A DNA stretch of 64,000 nucleotides from an uncultured Carboxylicivirga sp. GTDB taxonomy: Bacteria > Bacteroidota > Bacteroidia > Bacteroidales > Marinilabiliaceae. Positions 16,452 through 24,623 of this stretch are shown here, piece after piece (within the stretch, counting starts at the first letter, position 1; every line of letters begins with the position of its first letter). Under the pieces are notes generated by a model, which worked only from the letters and a program-made list of their open reading frames with translations, made no database searches and was not told the origin of the DNA. The position numbers and the translations under genes are program-made. Location: positions 62,001 to 126,000 of the forward strand of contig CANLLN010000004.1 in the NCBI GenBank assembly GCA_947491945.1. Direction: 5' to 3'.

Positions 16452-17741
16452 TTATTTTACGTTTGTCGGATAACTTAATACTACCCTAAATCCCACATCG
16501 TTACAGTCGGAATACCACCAGATGCTTTTGGGTATCTGCGGATCGGTCTTTAGCCAGTTATCATGTTGGGTTGGCTCTCGCATGGAGGGCGATAAGGTAT
16601 TTGGATCTGACTTGAACGATCCGCCTTTGATAACAAATTCGTTGCTGCCCTTACTGTAAACATCGCTACAGAATTCCTTGACGTTGCCAAACAGGTGGCG
16701 GGCACCAATGCCATCGGCTTCCACCGCCTGTGGGGGTAGGGTTGATGTACCGTTGGTATTCACATATTGCGTGTCTGGTTTAAGTTGGGCAAATGCTTTG
16801 GTGGCAGCGTATTCCCATTCGGCTTCGGTGGGTAAGCGGTATTTTTTACCTGTTTTTGCTGATAGCCATTGGCAATAGACTGTAGCAGCATGGTGTGTCA
16901 TGGTAATGGCAGGGCGCTGGCCAAGTCCCCATCCTTGATCGGGATTACCCCAGGGAGGTGTGGCGCCCGAAATACCGTCCAGTTTTGTATTTTCGCTTCG
17001 CCCTTCCGCCTCTGTTTCGGATAAAAATAGGAGATATTCATCCCAGCTGACTTCATTGGCACCCATATAAAAGGGCTTAATGGTATTAGGGCTTTCATCC
17101 TGCAGACTGTCCACTGCAATCATGTCAAAAGCAATGCCACTGCCCGGTAGGGTTTCTGTAAAGGCAGTAAAGCCGGTAATGGTGGCTGCCTGCTGGTAGA
17201 GTGTATCTTTTTTTTCCGGATTTGTGATAAAGGTCAGGTTGCTTCCCGGCTTTTGCGGCTTGCCGTGTCCGGTATTTGTATGGCAGCGTATGCAGTGCAT
17301 TTCATCTTGATGCTGCATGTAATGCCAGTGAGCCTGTTCTCCACTTTTACTCAGCCCAGCCGGGAATAATTCGGGATGACAGGCGATGCACGAAGTTTTA
17401 AAAGTATAGGGATGGGTATCATCTGCCCGGCGTTGCTTCCAGCTGTATTCGCTGGTGTCTTTAAAATGATAGGCGTATAGGTCGCGCAGTCCTGCTTTTA
17501 CCTTTTCGGCATAATGCCTCTGTCCCTTGGGTGGAAGATGGCAGTCTACGCATGAGGCATGGGCGCATTGAAGGGTGTCGTTGTGCATGGATCCGCGCCA
17601 GCTCTGGTGAGCATGCTCGTGCGCATGGCAACTGTTACAATAGGTATCGGTCGATGTGTATTGGTCGGCTTTAATAAATAAAAACCGAAGCAATACGCCA
17701 AGTATGCTTAGCATTATAAGGAAGCTGACACCCTTTTTCAT
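16452..17741 (-). CDS. Fusion of NapC/NirT-type tetraheme cytochrome c and formylglycine-generating-enzyme-like domain
   Basis: 429 residues. A single N-terminal membrane anchor (about residues 5-24) is followed by four CXXCH heme motifs at residues 35-39 (CNSCH), 64-68 (CVDCH), 118-122 (CIACH) and 150-154 (CIRCH), a pattern like the NrfH/NapC quinol-oxidising cytochromes. From about residue 200 to the end is an FGE/SUMF1-type domain with [39 protein letters not shown] and DVGFRVV. Proteins with this domain include the sulfatase-activating enzyme and non-catalytic relatives such as GldK/GldJ. I infer an inner-membrane, periplasm-facing redox protein that takes electrons from quinol. The two domains are joined in one uninterrupted frame. 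Confidence 0.88.
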   Translation of the reverse strand: MKKGVSFLIMLSILGVLLRFLFIKADQYTSTDTYCNSCHAHEHAHQSWRGSMHNDTLQCAHASCVDCHLPPKGQRHYAEKVKAGLRDLYAYHFKDTSEYSWKQRRADDTHPYTFKTSCIACHPELFPAGLSKSGEQAHWHYMQHQDEMHCIRCHTNTGHGKPQKPGSNLTFITNPEKKDTLYQQAATITGFTAFTETLPGSGIAFDMIAVDSLQDESPNTIKPFYMGANEVSWDEYLLFLSETEAEGRSENTKLDGISGATPPWGNPDQGWGLGQRPAITMTHHAATVYCQWLSAKTGKKYRLPTEAEWEYAATKAFAQLKPDTQYVNTNGTSTLPPQAVEADGIGARHLFGNVKEFCSDVYSKGSNEFVIKGGSFKSDPNTLSPSMREPTQHDNWLKTDPQIPKSIWWYSDCNDVGFRVVLSYPTNVK

Positions 17742-17813
17742 ATCCAGTGGAAATTTTAGCGCAATGATAAGAAAGAAATTGAGCTTTCAAAAACTTTTAT
17801 TATTCTGGTGGAA

Positions 17814-17841
17814 ACAAAAAAGCGAGCCCGGAAGAGCTCGC
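17814..17841 (-). terminator. Intrinsic terminator of the NfeD-SPFH operon
   Basis: On the minus strand, GCGAGC pairs with GCTCGC (8-nt loop) and is followed by TTTTTT. Confidence 0.85.
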
Positions 17842-17865
17842 ATGGTATCACCTAAAGTGTTAAAT

Positions 17866-18786
17866 TTATTTTTTAGTCTGATCTAAAACGGATGTTGCCG
17901 TAGCAATGATGCTGGATATATCCGACATATTTGAGGGAATAATCATGGTGTTGTTAGTTTGAGCCAGTTTACCAAACTCACTCAGGTATTGCTCGGCTAC
18001 GCGCAGGTTGACGGCATCAATACCACCCTTTTCGTTAATGGAAGAGGCTATCTCCCGAATACCTTTGGCAGTTGCTTTGGCAACAAATTCAATCTCGGCC
18101 GCCTTACCTTCTGCTTCGTTTATGCGTTTTTGCTTTTCACCTTCCGAGCGTGCAATAAGTTCTTGTTTATCACCCTCAGCTACATTTATTTTGGCTTGTT
18201 TTTGACCTTCCGACTCGGCAATCATCGCTCTTTTCTCGCGCTCGGCACGCATTTGCTTTTCCATGGCATCCTTAATGCTTTGCGGAGGCGTGATGTTCTT
18301 TACCTCGTAGCGGGTTATTTTAACGCCCCATGGATCACTTGCTTTGTCAACCGCTTCAACAATGCTGGTGTTAATAGTTTCGCGTTCTTCAAATGTCTTA
18401 TCCAGGTCGAGGCGGCCAATAACACTACGCATAGTGGTCTGGGCTATTTGTATGGCCGCAAAGCCGTAGTTATCGATGCCATACGATGCCTTTTTGGGAT
18501 CGATGATTTGCAGGTAGAGTACACCGTCTACTTCAACTGCGATGTTGTCTTTGGTGATGCATGATTGTGAGGCCACATCAATAGCAGCTTCCTTTAGGGT
18601 GTGTTTGTAGGATACCTTGTCGACGATGGGCATTAAAAAATGAAAACCGGCCGTGAGGGTGCCGTTGTATTTTCCCAGTCGCTCAACGATATAGGCCGAG
18701 CGCTGTGGCACTATTTTTATACACGACAAGAGGATGATAAAAACAATAATGCCAATGATGATGAAAACGATACTTTGTGCTTCCAT
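17866..18786 (-). CDS. SPFH/band 7 (stomatin-like, QmcA-type) membrane protein
   Basis: 306 residues. One N-terminal transmembrane helix (about 5-25, IVFIIIGIIVFIILLSCIKI) is followed by the SPFH domain (QRSAYIVERLGKYNGTLTAGFHFLMP, QTTMRSVIGRLDLDKTFEERE) and a long Ala/Glu-rich coiled coil (REKRAMIAESEGQKQAKINVAEG) typical of stomatin/paraslipin proteins. They form large rings in membrane microdomains and are linked to protease control and membrane quality. The NfeD gene is directly upstream, the classic partnership. Confidence 0.93.
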   Translation of the reverse strand: MEAQSIVFIIIGIIVFIILLSCIKIVPQRSAYIVERLGKYNGTLTAGFHFLMPIVDKVSYKHTLKEAAIDVASQSCITKDNIAVEVDGVLYLQIIDPKKASYGIDNYGFAAIQIAQTTMRSVIGRLDLDKTFEERETINTSIVEAVDKASDPWGVKITRYEVKNITPPQSIKDAMEKQMRAEREKRAMIAESEGQKQAKINVAEGDKQELIARSEGEKQKRINEAEGKAAEIEFVAKATAKGIREIASSINEKGGIDAVNLRVAEQYLSEFGKLAQTNNTMIIPSNMSDISSIIATATSVLDQTKK

Positions 18787-18818
18787 AGGATGAAATTGAA
18801 TTAGGGGTTATTTGATTT

Positions 18819-19259
18819 TTAGTAAGGCTCTACACATAGCAGGAGCCCTTCTTTTTTGATGATTTTCACTTTGGTGCCGGCTGCAATTTCGGTGGTGGCC
18901 GATGCAGACCAGGTAGTGCCTTTAAATTCCACTTTGCCATCGGCATCCGGAGCGATCTTTGCGACACATTCGCCGGTATGTCCTATAAACTCTTCATCGG
19001 GGTCTTCTACCGTAGGGCTTGTTTGATAAAGCTTCTTGAGCAGGTAGGAGCGCAGAAAGATAAGAGATAATACCGAGGACATACTGAAAATGATAAACTG
19101 TACAGCCAGAGAGGGCTCGAAGAGATAGACACATAGCGCTGTAATCCATGCTCCAATTCCGAAGAATATGATGAATACCCCGGGGATTACAAATTCGAGG
19201 AGCAGCAGGGCGGCGCCGGCGATAAACCAGATAACCGCTACATTGGATAGTACTTCCAT
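18819..19259 (-). CDS. NfeD-family membrane protein, stomatin partner
   Basis: 146 residues. Two to three hydrophobic helices (about 10-75) are followed by a C-terminal OB-fold domain (residues about 90-146, GHTGECVAKIAPDADGKVEFKGTTWSA). This short form lacks the ClpP-like protease domain of long NfeD proteins. NfeD and SPFH genes are adjacent in many bacteria and their products interact; here 32 bp separate them. A near-match to the -7 box (TACTTTTA) sits about 30 bp upstream. Confidence 0.9.
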   Translation of the reverse strand: MEVLSNVAVIWFIAGAALLLLEFVIPGVFIIFFGIGAWITALCVYLFEPSLAVQFIIFSMSSVLSLIFLRSYLLKKLYQTSPTVEDPDEEFIGHTGECVAKIAPDADGKVEFKGTTWSASATTEIAAGTKVKIIKKEGLLLCVEPY

Positions 19260-19360
19260 GGGTTAATAAGTAATGGATTTGGTGAAATAAAAGTAGCGAT
19301 TATTGCTTGCATAACCAATGCCGGTAATAAAAAAGCACCATATTTTTTGCGGTGGCTATC

Positions 19361-19396
19361 GGATAACTGAGTAATTACTTATGTACTCAGTTATCC
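19361..19396. repeat. Perfect inverted repeat, 13-bp arms
   Basis: GGATAACTGAGTA (19361-19373) and TACTCAGTTATCC (19384-19396), 10-nt spacer, no T run on either strand. It lies 28 bp past the sdaA stop codon and may form a 3' mRNA hairpin. Confidence 0.8.
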
Positions 19397-19423
19397 AGTA
19401 AAACCTATTTATTAGTTCAAAGG

Positions 19424-20650
19424 CTAGGAGTTTTTCATGATATTGCGTGCCTGGTGAAAGACTGCCAGTCCGCCGGTGGATGTCTCCTTATAAATATTGG
19501 GTAAGTCATGCCCCGTTTGCTTCATGGCTTTCACCACTTCATCAAAGGTAATGCGATGGCGTCCATCGGATAAAAGCACATAAGTGTTGTGGTTAAGGGC
19601 GCGTGCAGCAGCAAAGGCATTTCGTTCGATGCAGGGTATCTGCACCAGCCCGGCAATGGGGTCGCAGGTCAGTCCCAGATGGTGTTCAAGACCCATTTCG
19701 GCCGAGTACTCAACCTGGTAAATAGTACCTCCAAATAGTTGGGTGGCCGCTGCTGAGGCCATGGCACAGGCCGTTCCCACCTCACCTTGGCAACCCACTT
19801 CAGCACCCGATATGGAGGCGTTGTACTTTACCAGGTTACCAATTAAGCCGGCCGTAGCCAGGGCTCTCAAAATTTTCTTGTCTGAGGTAGCATAATAGCT
19901 TTCAACAAACTTAAGAACAGCCGGTAGCACTCCGCTTGCCCCGCAGGTGGGTGCTGTTACAATGGTGCCTCCGGCAGCATTCTGTTCCGATACGGCCAGC
20001 GCATAGGCAAATATCATGGAGCGTCGTTCCATGCGTCCGCTAAATGTTTTAGCCTTGGTGTAGTACGATGCGGCTTTGCGCGGCAGCTTGAGTGCGCCGG
20101 GCAGTACCCCTTCCTCGTCAAGTCCTTTTTTAATGGCTGCACGCATTACTTTCCACACCTTGGCCAGGAAAGGCCATATCTCGGGGCCTTCTACTTCTTC
20201 AACATATTCCCACAGCTGTTTGCCATTCTCCTCGCACCACAGCAGTATGTCGCTCAGTGTGGTTAGTTCGTAAATCGTTTTTGTTTCTTCCTGAATAAAG
20301 TCATCAATAACGGTTCCGCCACCAATGCTGTAGGCTGTCCAGCGATCAAACTCTTTTCCTTCCTCGTTATACGCATAAAAAGTAAGCGCATTGGAATGCC
20401 GGGGCAAAAATTGGTCGGGCTTCCACTCAACGCTCAGAGGCAGGTTTTTCTTTTGAAATACCTGCTCAATGGCATAATCGGTAAGGTGACCTTTGCCTGT
20501 GGCGGCCAGGCTGCCAAATAAAGTTACTTTATAGGCGGCGGCACCGGGCTGTCGCGCAATAAACATTTCAGCGGCCTTTTTGGGTCCCATGGTGTGGCTG
20601 CTCGATGGGCCACTACCGATCTTAAATATTTCTCTTATCGATTCCATCAT
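19424..20650 (-). CDS. sdaA: L-serine ammonia-lyase, single-chain iron-sulfur type
   Basis: 408 residues, with the beta domain (about 1-150, starting ESIREIFKIGSGPSSSHTMGPKKAA) fused to the alpha domain (from about 170). It deaminates serine to pyruvate using an oxygen-sensitive 4Fe-4S cluster rather than PLP; the cluster cysteines lie in APTCGASGV, AEVGCQGEVG and GLTCDPIAGLVQIPCIERN. The gene is monocistronic with a clear -7 box upstream. Confidence 0.95.
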   Translation of the reverse strand: MMESIREIFKIGSGPSSSHTMGPKKAAEMFIARQPGAAAYKVTLFGSLAATGKGHLTDYAIEQVFQKKNLPLSVEWKPDQFLPRHSNALTFYAYNEEGKEFDRWTAYSIGGGTVIDDFIQEETKTIYELTTLSDILLWCEENGKQLWEYVEEVEGPEIWPFLAKVWKVMRAAIKKGLDEEGVLPGALKLPRKAASYYTKAKTFSGRMERRSMIFAYALAVSEQNAAGGTIVTAPTCGASGVLPAVLKFVESYYATSDKKILRALATAGLIGNLVKYNASISGAEVGCQGEVGTACAMASAAATQLFGGTIYQVEYSAEMGLEHHLGLTCDPIAGLVQIPCIERNAFAAARALNHNTYVLLSDGRHRITFDEVVKAMKQTGHDLPNIYKETSTGGLAVFHQARNIMKNS

Positions 20651-20706
20651 AACTATGACTGTTTAAGGGTCGTGTACCTTAGTTGAGGTAAACGACTACC
20701 AATCAG

Positions 20707-20714
20707 CAAAAGTA
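20707..20714 (-). promoter_or_regulatory. -7 box for sdaA
   Basis: TACTTTTG on the minus strand, 56 bp before the sdaA start codon; no clear -33 element. Confidence 0.5.
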
Positions 20715-20812
20715 GCATAATTAACAGATATTTACCATTATTTACTGCCCGTCACTCAGCTTGAAATCATTAAGATAATGCTATACATTTATAAGTATTA
20801 AACCCTTGCACT

Positions 20813-22033
20813 ATGAATGATCTGATAAGCAATCTATTGATTTGCGATTTGGCCGCTACGTTTAAAGATGAGGATGCTGTTGCCAAGCCCTCGGCTTATT
20901 GGTCTGCCTTTTTGTCAAAGGGCAGTCACCTGTGGATGGATACGGGCGATATCGCGCAGGCACTGGCCTTGTGGAGTTCAGAGTTTTCTGCTCTTACCAC
21001 CAATAATACCCTCTTAAATAAGGAGGTGCAAAAGGGAGACTACGATCATCTTTTTGTCCCTTTGGCTGAAGCCGCTAAGCATCTTGACAGAGAAGCGCAG
21101 GTGCGGGAGATTGCTTTTGCCATCAATGCGATTCATGGTCTTCGGTTGGTGCACATATTTGGTAGTAAAGTAAGTGTGGAGTTGCACACCGATTATGCGC
21201 ACGATGTGGAGGGGACCTATCAGGGCGGTATGCGTCTTCATAAAGTATGCCCAAGTCATTTTATTGTAAAGGTACCTTTTACTGCGGCAGGTTTAATAGC
21301 GGCACGTCGACTGCACGAGGCCGGGGTGCCTGTTAACCTGACACTTGGTTTTAGTGTGCGTCAAAATGTGATCGCAAGCCTTGTGGCACGACCTGCCTAT
21401 TGCAATGTTTTTGTGGGGCGTATTGGAGCCTATTTCGAGAATAATAAGCTTGGAGATGGAGGCACAATTGGTGAGAAGATAACACGTGAAACGCAGCTGT
21501 GCATGCGAAAAGTAAATGACCGGGGTTATGCTACTACCCGTTTAATAGCCGCAAGCATCCGCACGGTTGAACAGTTGCTGACATTGAGTGGCTGTGATGT
21601 GCTTACTGTACCAAGTGTTGTGGTGAAGGCAGCAGCAGAGGAATGTAAACAGCCCAACGTGCAGCTTACTCAAAGTAATGACCTTGGGCCAGATAAGGAT
21701 TTGACTAAACGCTTTAACTTGAAGCACCTGTGGCAGATTCATAACCGGGAGAAGGAAGTGGCTTTACATGCCCATAAAAAAGTACCTGATAGCCCGGCCA
21801 ATCTGATTGATATGTTTCATCACTACGGCTGTCATGATATTTTTCCTGTACTGAGTGCTAATGAACACGCCTTTTTGCGGCAGGATGGTAAAATACCTGT
21901 TCATAGCCGTTGGGCAGATAAAATGGAGCAGTATCAGGTGGGTATTGACAGCTTATTGAATATGGCTGGTCTTTATGCTTTTATGGAAGATCAAATGCAG
22001 CTGGATGCTAAAATAAGGGAGGCGCTAAGTTAA
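20813..22033 (+). CDS. Large transaldolase-family protein
   Basis: 406 residues. The central part (about 85-290) follows the TalC/fructose-6-phosphate-aldolase branch: VSVELHTDYAHDVEG, the Schiff-base lysine in HFIVKVPFTAAGLIAARRL, PVNLTLGFSVRQNVIAS, and VFVGRIGAYF (the VGRI-D position). It differs from the 215-220-residue TalC and the ~320-residue TalB in having an N-terminal region of about 80 residues and a C-terminal region of about 100. Substrate specificity cannot be assigned. It stands alone, with no pentose-phosphate gene next to it. Confidence 0.8.
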   Translation: MNDLISNLLICDLAATFKDEDAVAKPSAYWSAFLSKGSHLWMDTGDIAQALALWSSEFSALTTNNTLLNKEVQKGDYDHLFVPLAEAAKHLDREAQVREIAFAINAIHGLRLVHIFGSKVSVELHTDYAHDVEGTYQGGMRLHKVCPSHFIVKVPFTAAGLIAARRLHEAGVPVNLTLGFSVRQNVIASLVARPAYCNVFVGRIGAYFENNKLGDGGTIGEKITRETQLCMRKVNDRGYATTRLIAASIRTVEQLLTLSGCDVLTVPSVVVKAAAEECKQPNVQLTQSNDLGPDKDLTKRFNLKHLWQIHNREKEVALHAHKKVPDSPANLIDMFHHYGCHDIFPVLSANEHAFLRQDGKIPVHSRWADKMEQYQVGIDSLLNMAGLYAFMEDQMQLDAKIREALS

Positions 22034-22056
22034 CAGGGGCGGAGTTTTGAAATGAG

Positions 22057-22112
22057 ATGCCAAGACTATAAGGTGCTGAAAAATAGGGCTCAGAACTTTA
22101 TGGTCTTGGCGT
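22057..22112. repeat. Inverted repeat between convergent genes
   Basis: GCCAAGACTATAA (22059-22071) pairs with TTATGGTCTTGGC (22098-22110); two more outer positions can pair. One G-T mismatch within the 13-bp arms, 26-nt spacer, no T run. It lies 23 bp past the transaldolase-like gene's stop and may act as its 3' end structure. Confidence 0.7.
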
Positions 22113-22149
22113 GAATCTTAAATTTCATCTAACTCTTTCGGGTTACGAG

Positions 22150-22683
22150 TTAGGCCTCGTATTCCTCTGTCTCATCAGTAGTTTCGGTGGCCGCCTCGTT
22201 ACTTGTGCCCATGGGTTTCAGGTGAGCAGGTATTTCCTCATTTACTTCATCGCCTTTAAAATATGGGAAGAAATCAAGGATGGGGCTTTCGGCAATCATA
22301 TTGATATCAAAATCAACAGTCATTCCTTGCATGCCCTCATGTATTTTGTCAAAAGCATCCTTAACGTTGCTGGCTAATACTAAAATCTGGTTACTCACTT
22401 TCTTTTCCTTACCCGATTTCTCATCCACCGAAGCATAAGATATTTTGCTCTTATACCACATATCTCCATCCTCGTTTTCAAATATCTCGGTATAATTGGC
22501 TTTGCGTATATTGGTGACAATAAACTCACCCCGAATCATTGATTCCATCTCCTTGTAGATGCGCGATTCGGCTTCGGTAAACGAGACGGCATCAATAAGA
22601 TAAGTTTCACTTACCTTTTTTTCTTTGCCCGATTGTTCATCTATTTTCTCGTATTTTACTTTGCACTCAAATAAATTCTGCAT
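22150..22683 (-). CDS. DUF4494 domain protein
   Basis: 177 residues, cytoplasmic. It matches the Bacteroidota family DUF4494 (FECKVKYEKIDEQSGKEKKVSETYLIDAVSFTEAESRI). The second half (from WYKSKISYASVDEKSGKEKKVSNQILV) repeats the first, so the protein is two copies of one beta-rich unit. The C-terminus (from about residue 150) is acidic and disordered. Function is unknown. It has one of the best promoters in the window and no operon partner. Confidence 0.82.
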   Translation of the reverse strand: MQNLFECKVKYEKIDEQSGKEKKVSETYLIDAVSFTEAESRIYKEMESMIRGEFIVTNIRKANYTEIFENEDGDMWYKSKISYASVDEKSGKEKKVSNQILVLASNVKDAFDKIHEGMQGMTVDFDINMIAESPILDFFPYFKGDEVNEEIPAHLKPMGTSNEAATETTDETEEYEA

Positions 22684-22704
22684 GATATTTTATTTTTTAT
22701 GGGA

Positions 22705-22734
22705 CAAAGATAAAACAGAAAGCCTGTTGCCAAA
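22705..22734 (-). promoter_or_regulatory. Promoter for the DUF4494 gene
   Basis: On the minus strand, TTTG (22731-22734) - 18 bp - TATCTTTG (22705-22712), a near-ideal Bacteroidota promoter, 21 bp before the start codon. Confidence 0.75.
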
Positions 22735-22908
22735 ATCATATCGTTTAATTCGATGGAAAAGAATAAGGGTTGCTGTATCGATGGCGATGTAATTGCCCCT
22801 AAGTGTTTATTAATGAGTGTAAGGAGAGGGGTTTTTTAACGAGATTTGAATCCTCCTAATACTGAATACTTCAATATAAGCTACTTTAGGGCTAGCCTTG
22901 TTGGCTAT

Positions 22909-24078
22909 TTAAAATACCTCGGTGAAAGTAACGTAAAACCCATTTTCTCCCTTCGCCCATCCATAGTCAACGCGCACATTCATTCGGGGTTGTAGTTCTG
23001 TGCGCAGGCCAATGCCGGCATTGGGCAGCCAGTTTTCAAAATCATTGACAGAGGGCGCCACCGATGCGGCACCCAGCCATAGCGCATAGCCCCAGCGGCT
23101 GTCGTAGTTTCCGCGTTTATTTAGTTTCTTTCGCTTAAACATATGACGGTATTCAACTGTGGATAATAGCATGTTATCATCCCTAAAGCGTCCCATGGTA
23201 TAACCACGCATATTATCCAATCCGCCCAGCATTGACTTATCGGTCCATGGAATGCTGCCGCTAAGGGCAAAGCAGCCTTTCACCTGCCAGGCCAGCGTAC
23301 GGCGTTCGCGTTTAATGGTCTTGTACTGTCTGTAATCCAGGTCAACAGTACTATAGCGCGTGTCGCCTCCCAAAAAGCGCGAGTAGGCGGTGAAAATAGC
23401 ACTGATAAACATTCCTTTATAAGGATTTTGTACAAAATCACGTGTGTCGTAACTCAGTTCAATACCCAGTCCCGTGTTAAAAATGTCGGTTCCATCCTGC
23501 AGCACATCATCATCCTGCTGCATCCCTTGGTTTAGGTCGAAGGCTCGTGTGCGATTGATATCGATAACAGCGCCTACAAAGAGTTGTTGGCTTGTGCGAA
23601 ACATCACACGTTGGAAGAAGCGCCAGTAATTGCGGGTGTATGCTGTGGTGCTGTCTGATTTGGGAATGGTATTGCCGTTATTGTATCCAACGCCAAAGTA
23701 ATTATCGGGCATGTTACGTAACTGAAACTCACCAATTGTACGTATTTTATCTTTTTTCCAGTAGATTACATTAAGGGCTCGCACCGAAAAGGAGCCGTTG
23801 GAGCTATAGCCCACCGAGAAGGGCACTGACGATAGGTTAAGCAGTTTATCCTGATGGGTCTTGAAAGTAATTAAGCCGCCTCCTGATAGTAAAAACTGCG
23901 TTTCGGGAGAGTAAGACGGCCCCAGATAGGGTAACAGTTTGAAGGACCGTTTTTCTACTTTGGCAAAGCGCAGTGAATCAATATTGTTGAGTATGATATT
24001 GCCAATTGTGTCTTTCTGGGCGATGCTGAGCGGGGCAGCTGTAATAAATATAAGGGTAATAAAAAGCAGCTTTCTCAC
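22909..24078 (-). CDS. BamA/TamA (D15 surface antigen)-like outer-membrane barrel protein
   Basis: 389 residues from a GTG at 24078. An upstream in-frame ATG at 24141 lies before a -7 box (24109-24116), whereas the GTG opens directly onto a signal peptide (V/MRKLLFITLIFITAAPLSIA). There are no POTRA domains; the rest is an Omp85-type barrel with PFSVGYSSNGSFSVRALN, a VGYNNG turn and the conserved C-terminal MLGGLDNMRGYTMGRFRDDNMLLSTVEYRHMF segment. Such POTRA-less barrels occur in Bacteroidota; a role in outer-membrane assembly or export is inferred but unproven. Confidence 0.85.
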   Translation of the reverse strand: MRKLLFITLIFITAAPLSIAQKDTIGNIILNNIDSLRFAKVEKRSFKLLPYLGPSYSPETQFLLSGGGLITFKTHQDKLLNLSSVPFSVGYSSNGSFSVRALNVIYWKKDKIRTIGEFQLRNMPDNYFGVGYNNGNTIPKSDSTTAYTRNYWRFFQRVMFRTSQQLFVGAVIDINRTRAFDLNQGMQQDDDVLQDGTDIFNTGLGIELSYDTRDFVQNPYKGMFISAIFTAYSRFLGGDTRYSTVDLDYRQYKTIKRERRTLAWQVKGCFALSGSIPWTDKSMLGGLDNMRGYTMGRFRDDNMLLSTVEYRHMFKRKKLNKRGNYDSRWGYALWLGAASVAPSVNDFENWLPNAGIGLRTELQPRMNVRVDYGWAKGENGFYVTFTEVF

Positions 24079-24108
24079 AGTTAAATATTTCAGTGGCGTT
24101 ATCTGCGT

Positions 24109-24116
24109 CAAAGTTA
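24109..24116 (-). promoter_or_regulatory. -7 box for the D15-like gene
   Basis: TAACTTTG on the minus strand, 30 bp before the GTG at 24078 and downstream of the ATG at 24141, so it decides in favour of the GTG. Confidence 0.5.
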
Positions 24117-24276
24117 GTGAGAAAAAAGAAAAGATTCTCACTTTTTTAATCGTCTACTGATCAGTTGATTAAGGCTTTTGTTTTTCTAGGCTTGAACTTT
24201 TTTTAAAAAAATTCAATTTTTTAATACGTATGAACAAACTCAGAGTTGTCATAGGAGAAACAAAAACAAAATAGAT

Positions 24277-24516
24277 ATGAATGCTAAAGCGATTAGGCGT
24301 AATTTATACAAGGTTTTAAGAAGAACCGGCGTGCCTAAGAACCGGATTAGTGAAGAGGCTTCGCTGCGTGATGAACTATTTGTTGATGAGTTGGACATGA
24401 ATTGTTTCTTGTTTTATCTAGAGACACGCTTTGACGTGGCCATCCAAAATGATGAGTTACCACAATTAACTTCTGTTAAGTCTACCATAGACTACTTACA
24501 GAAGCACTGTGCATAG
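24277..24516 (+). CDS. Acyl-carrier-protein-like protein lacking the phosphopantetheine serine
   Basis: 79 residues. Residues 30-79 align without gaps to the second half of E. coli AcpP: LRDELFVDELDMNCFLFYLE and the tail LTSVKSTIDYLQKH parallel [20 protein letters not shown] and ITTVQAAIDYINGH. The serine that carries 4'-phosphopantetheine is replaced by Glu38 (VDELD instead of ADSLD) and no other Ser sits nearby. The N-terminus is strongly basic (residues 4-23), unlike true ACPs. It cannot be loaded at the usual site, so it is more likely a structural or regulatory ACP mimic. No fatty-acid or polyketide gene is adjacent. Confidence 0.75.
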   Translation: MNAKAIRRNLYKVLRRTGVPKNRISEEASLRDELFVDELDMNCFLFYLETRFDVAIQNDELPQLTSVKSTIDYLQKHCA

Positions 24517-24542
24517 GATTTTTTCAATGACCAATCCCACAA

Positions 24543-24623
24543 GGTTGTTTCCAAAACGAAGACTTTAAAACCACTCATTTTATCGTCCCATCAACAATTT
24601 TTGGAAACAGCCTTTTATTTTTT
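24543..24623 (+). terminator. Long hairpin terminator of the ACP-like gene
   Basis: GGTTGTTTCCAAAA (24543-24556) pairs with TTTTGGAAACAGCC (24599-24612), one G-T pair, 42-nt loop, then TTTTATTTTTT. It overlaps the 3' end of the convergent gene at 24615. Confidence 0.7.

Noticed and set aside
22111-22377. 88-codon plus-strand frame overlapping the DUF4494 gene
   Set aside because: Antisense to a conserved family and overlaps the inverted repeat; no support.
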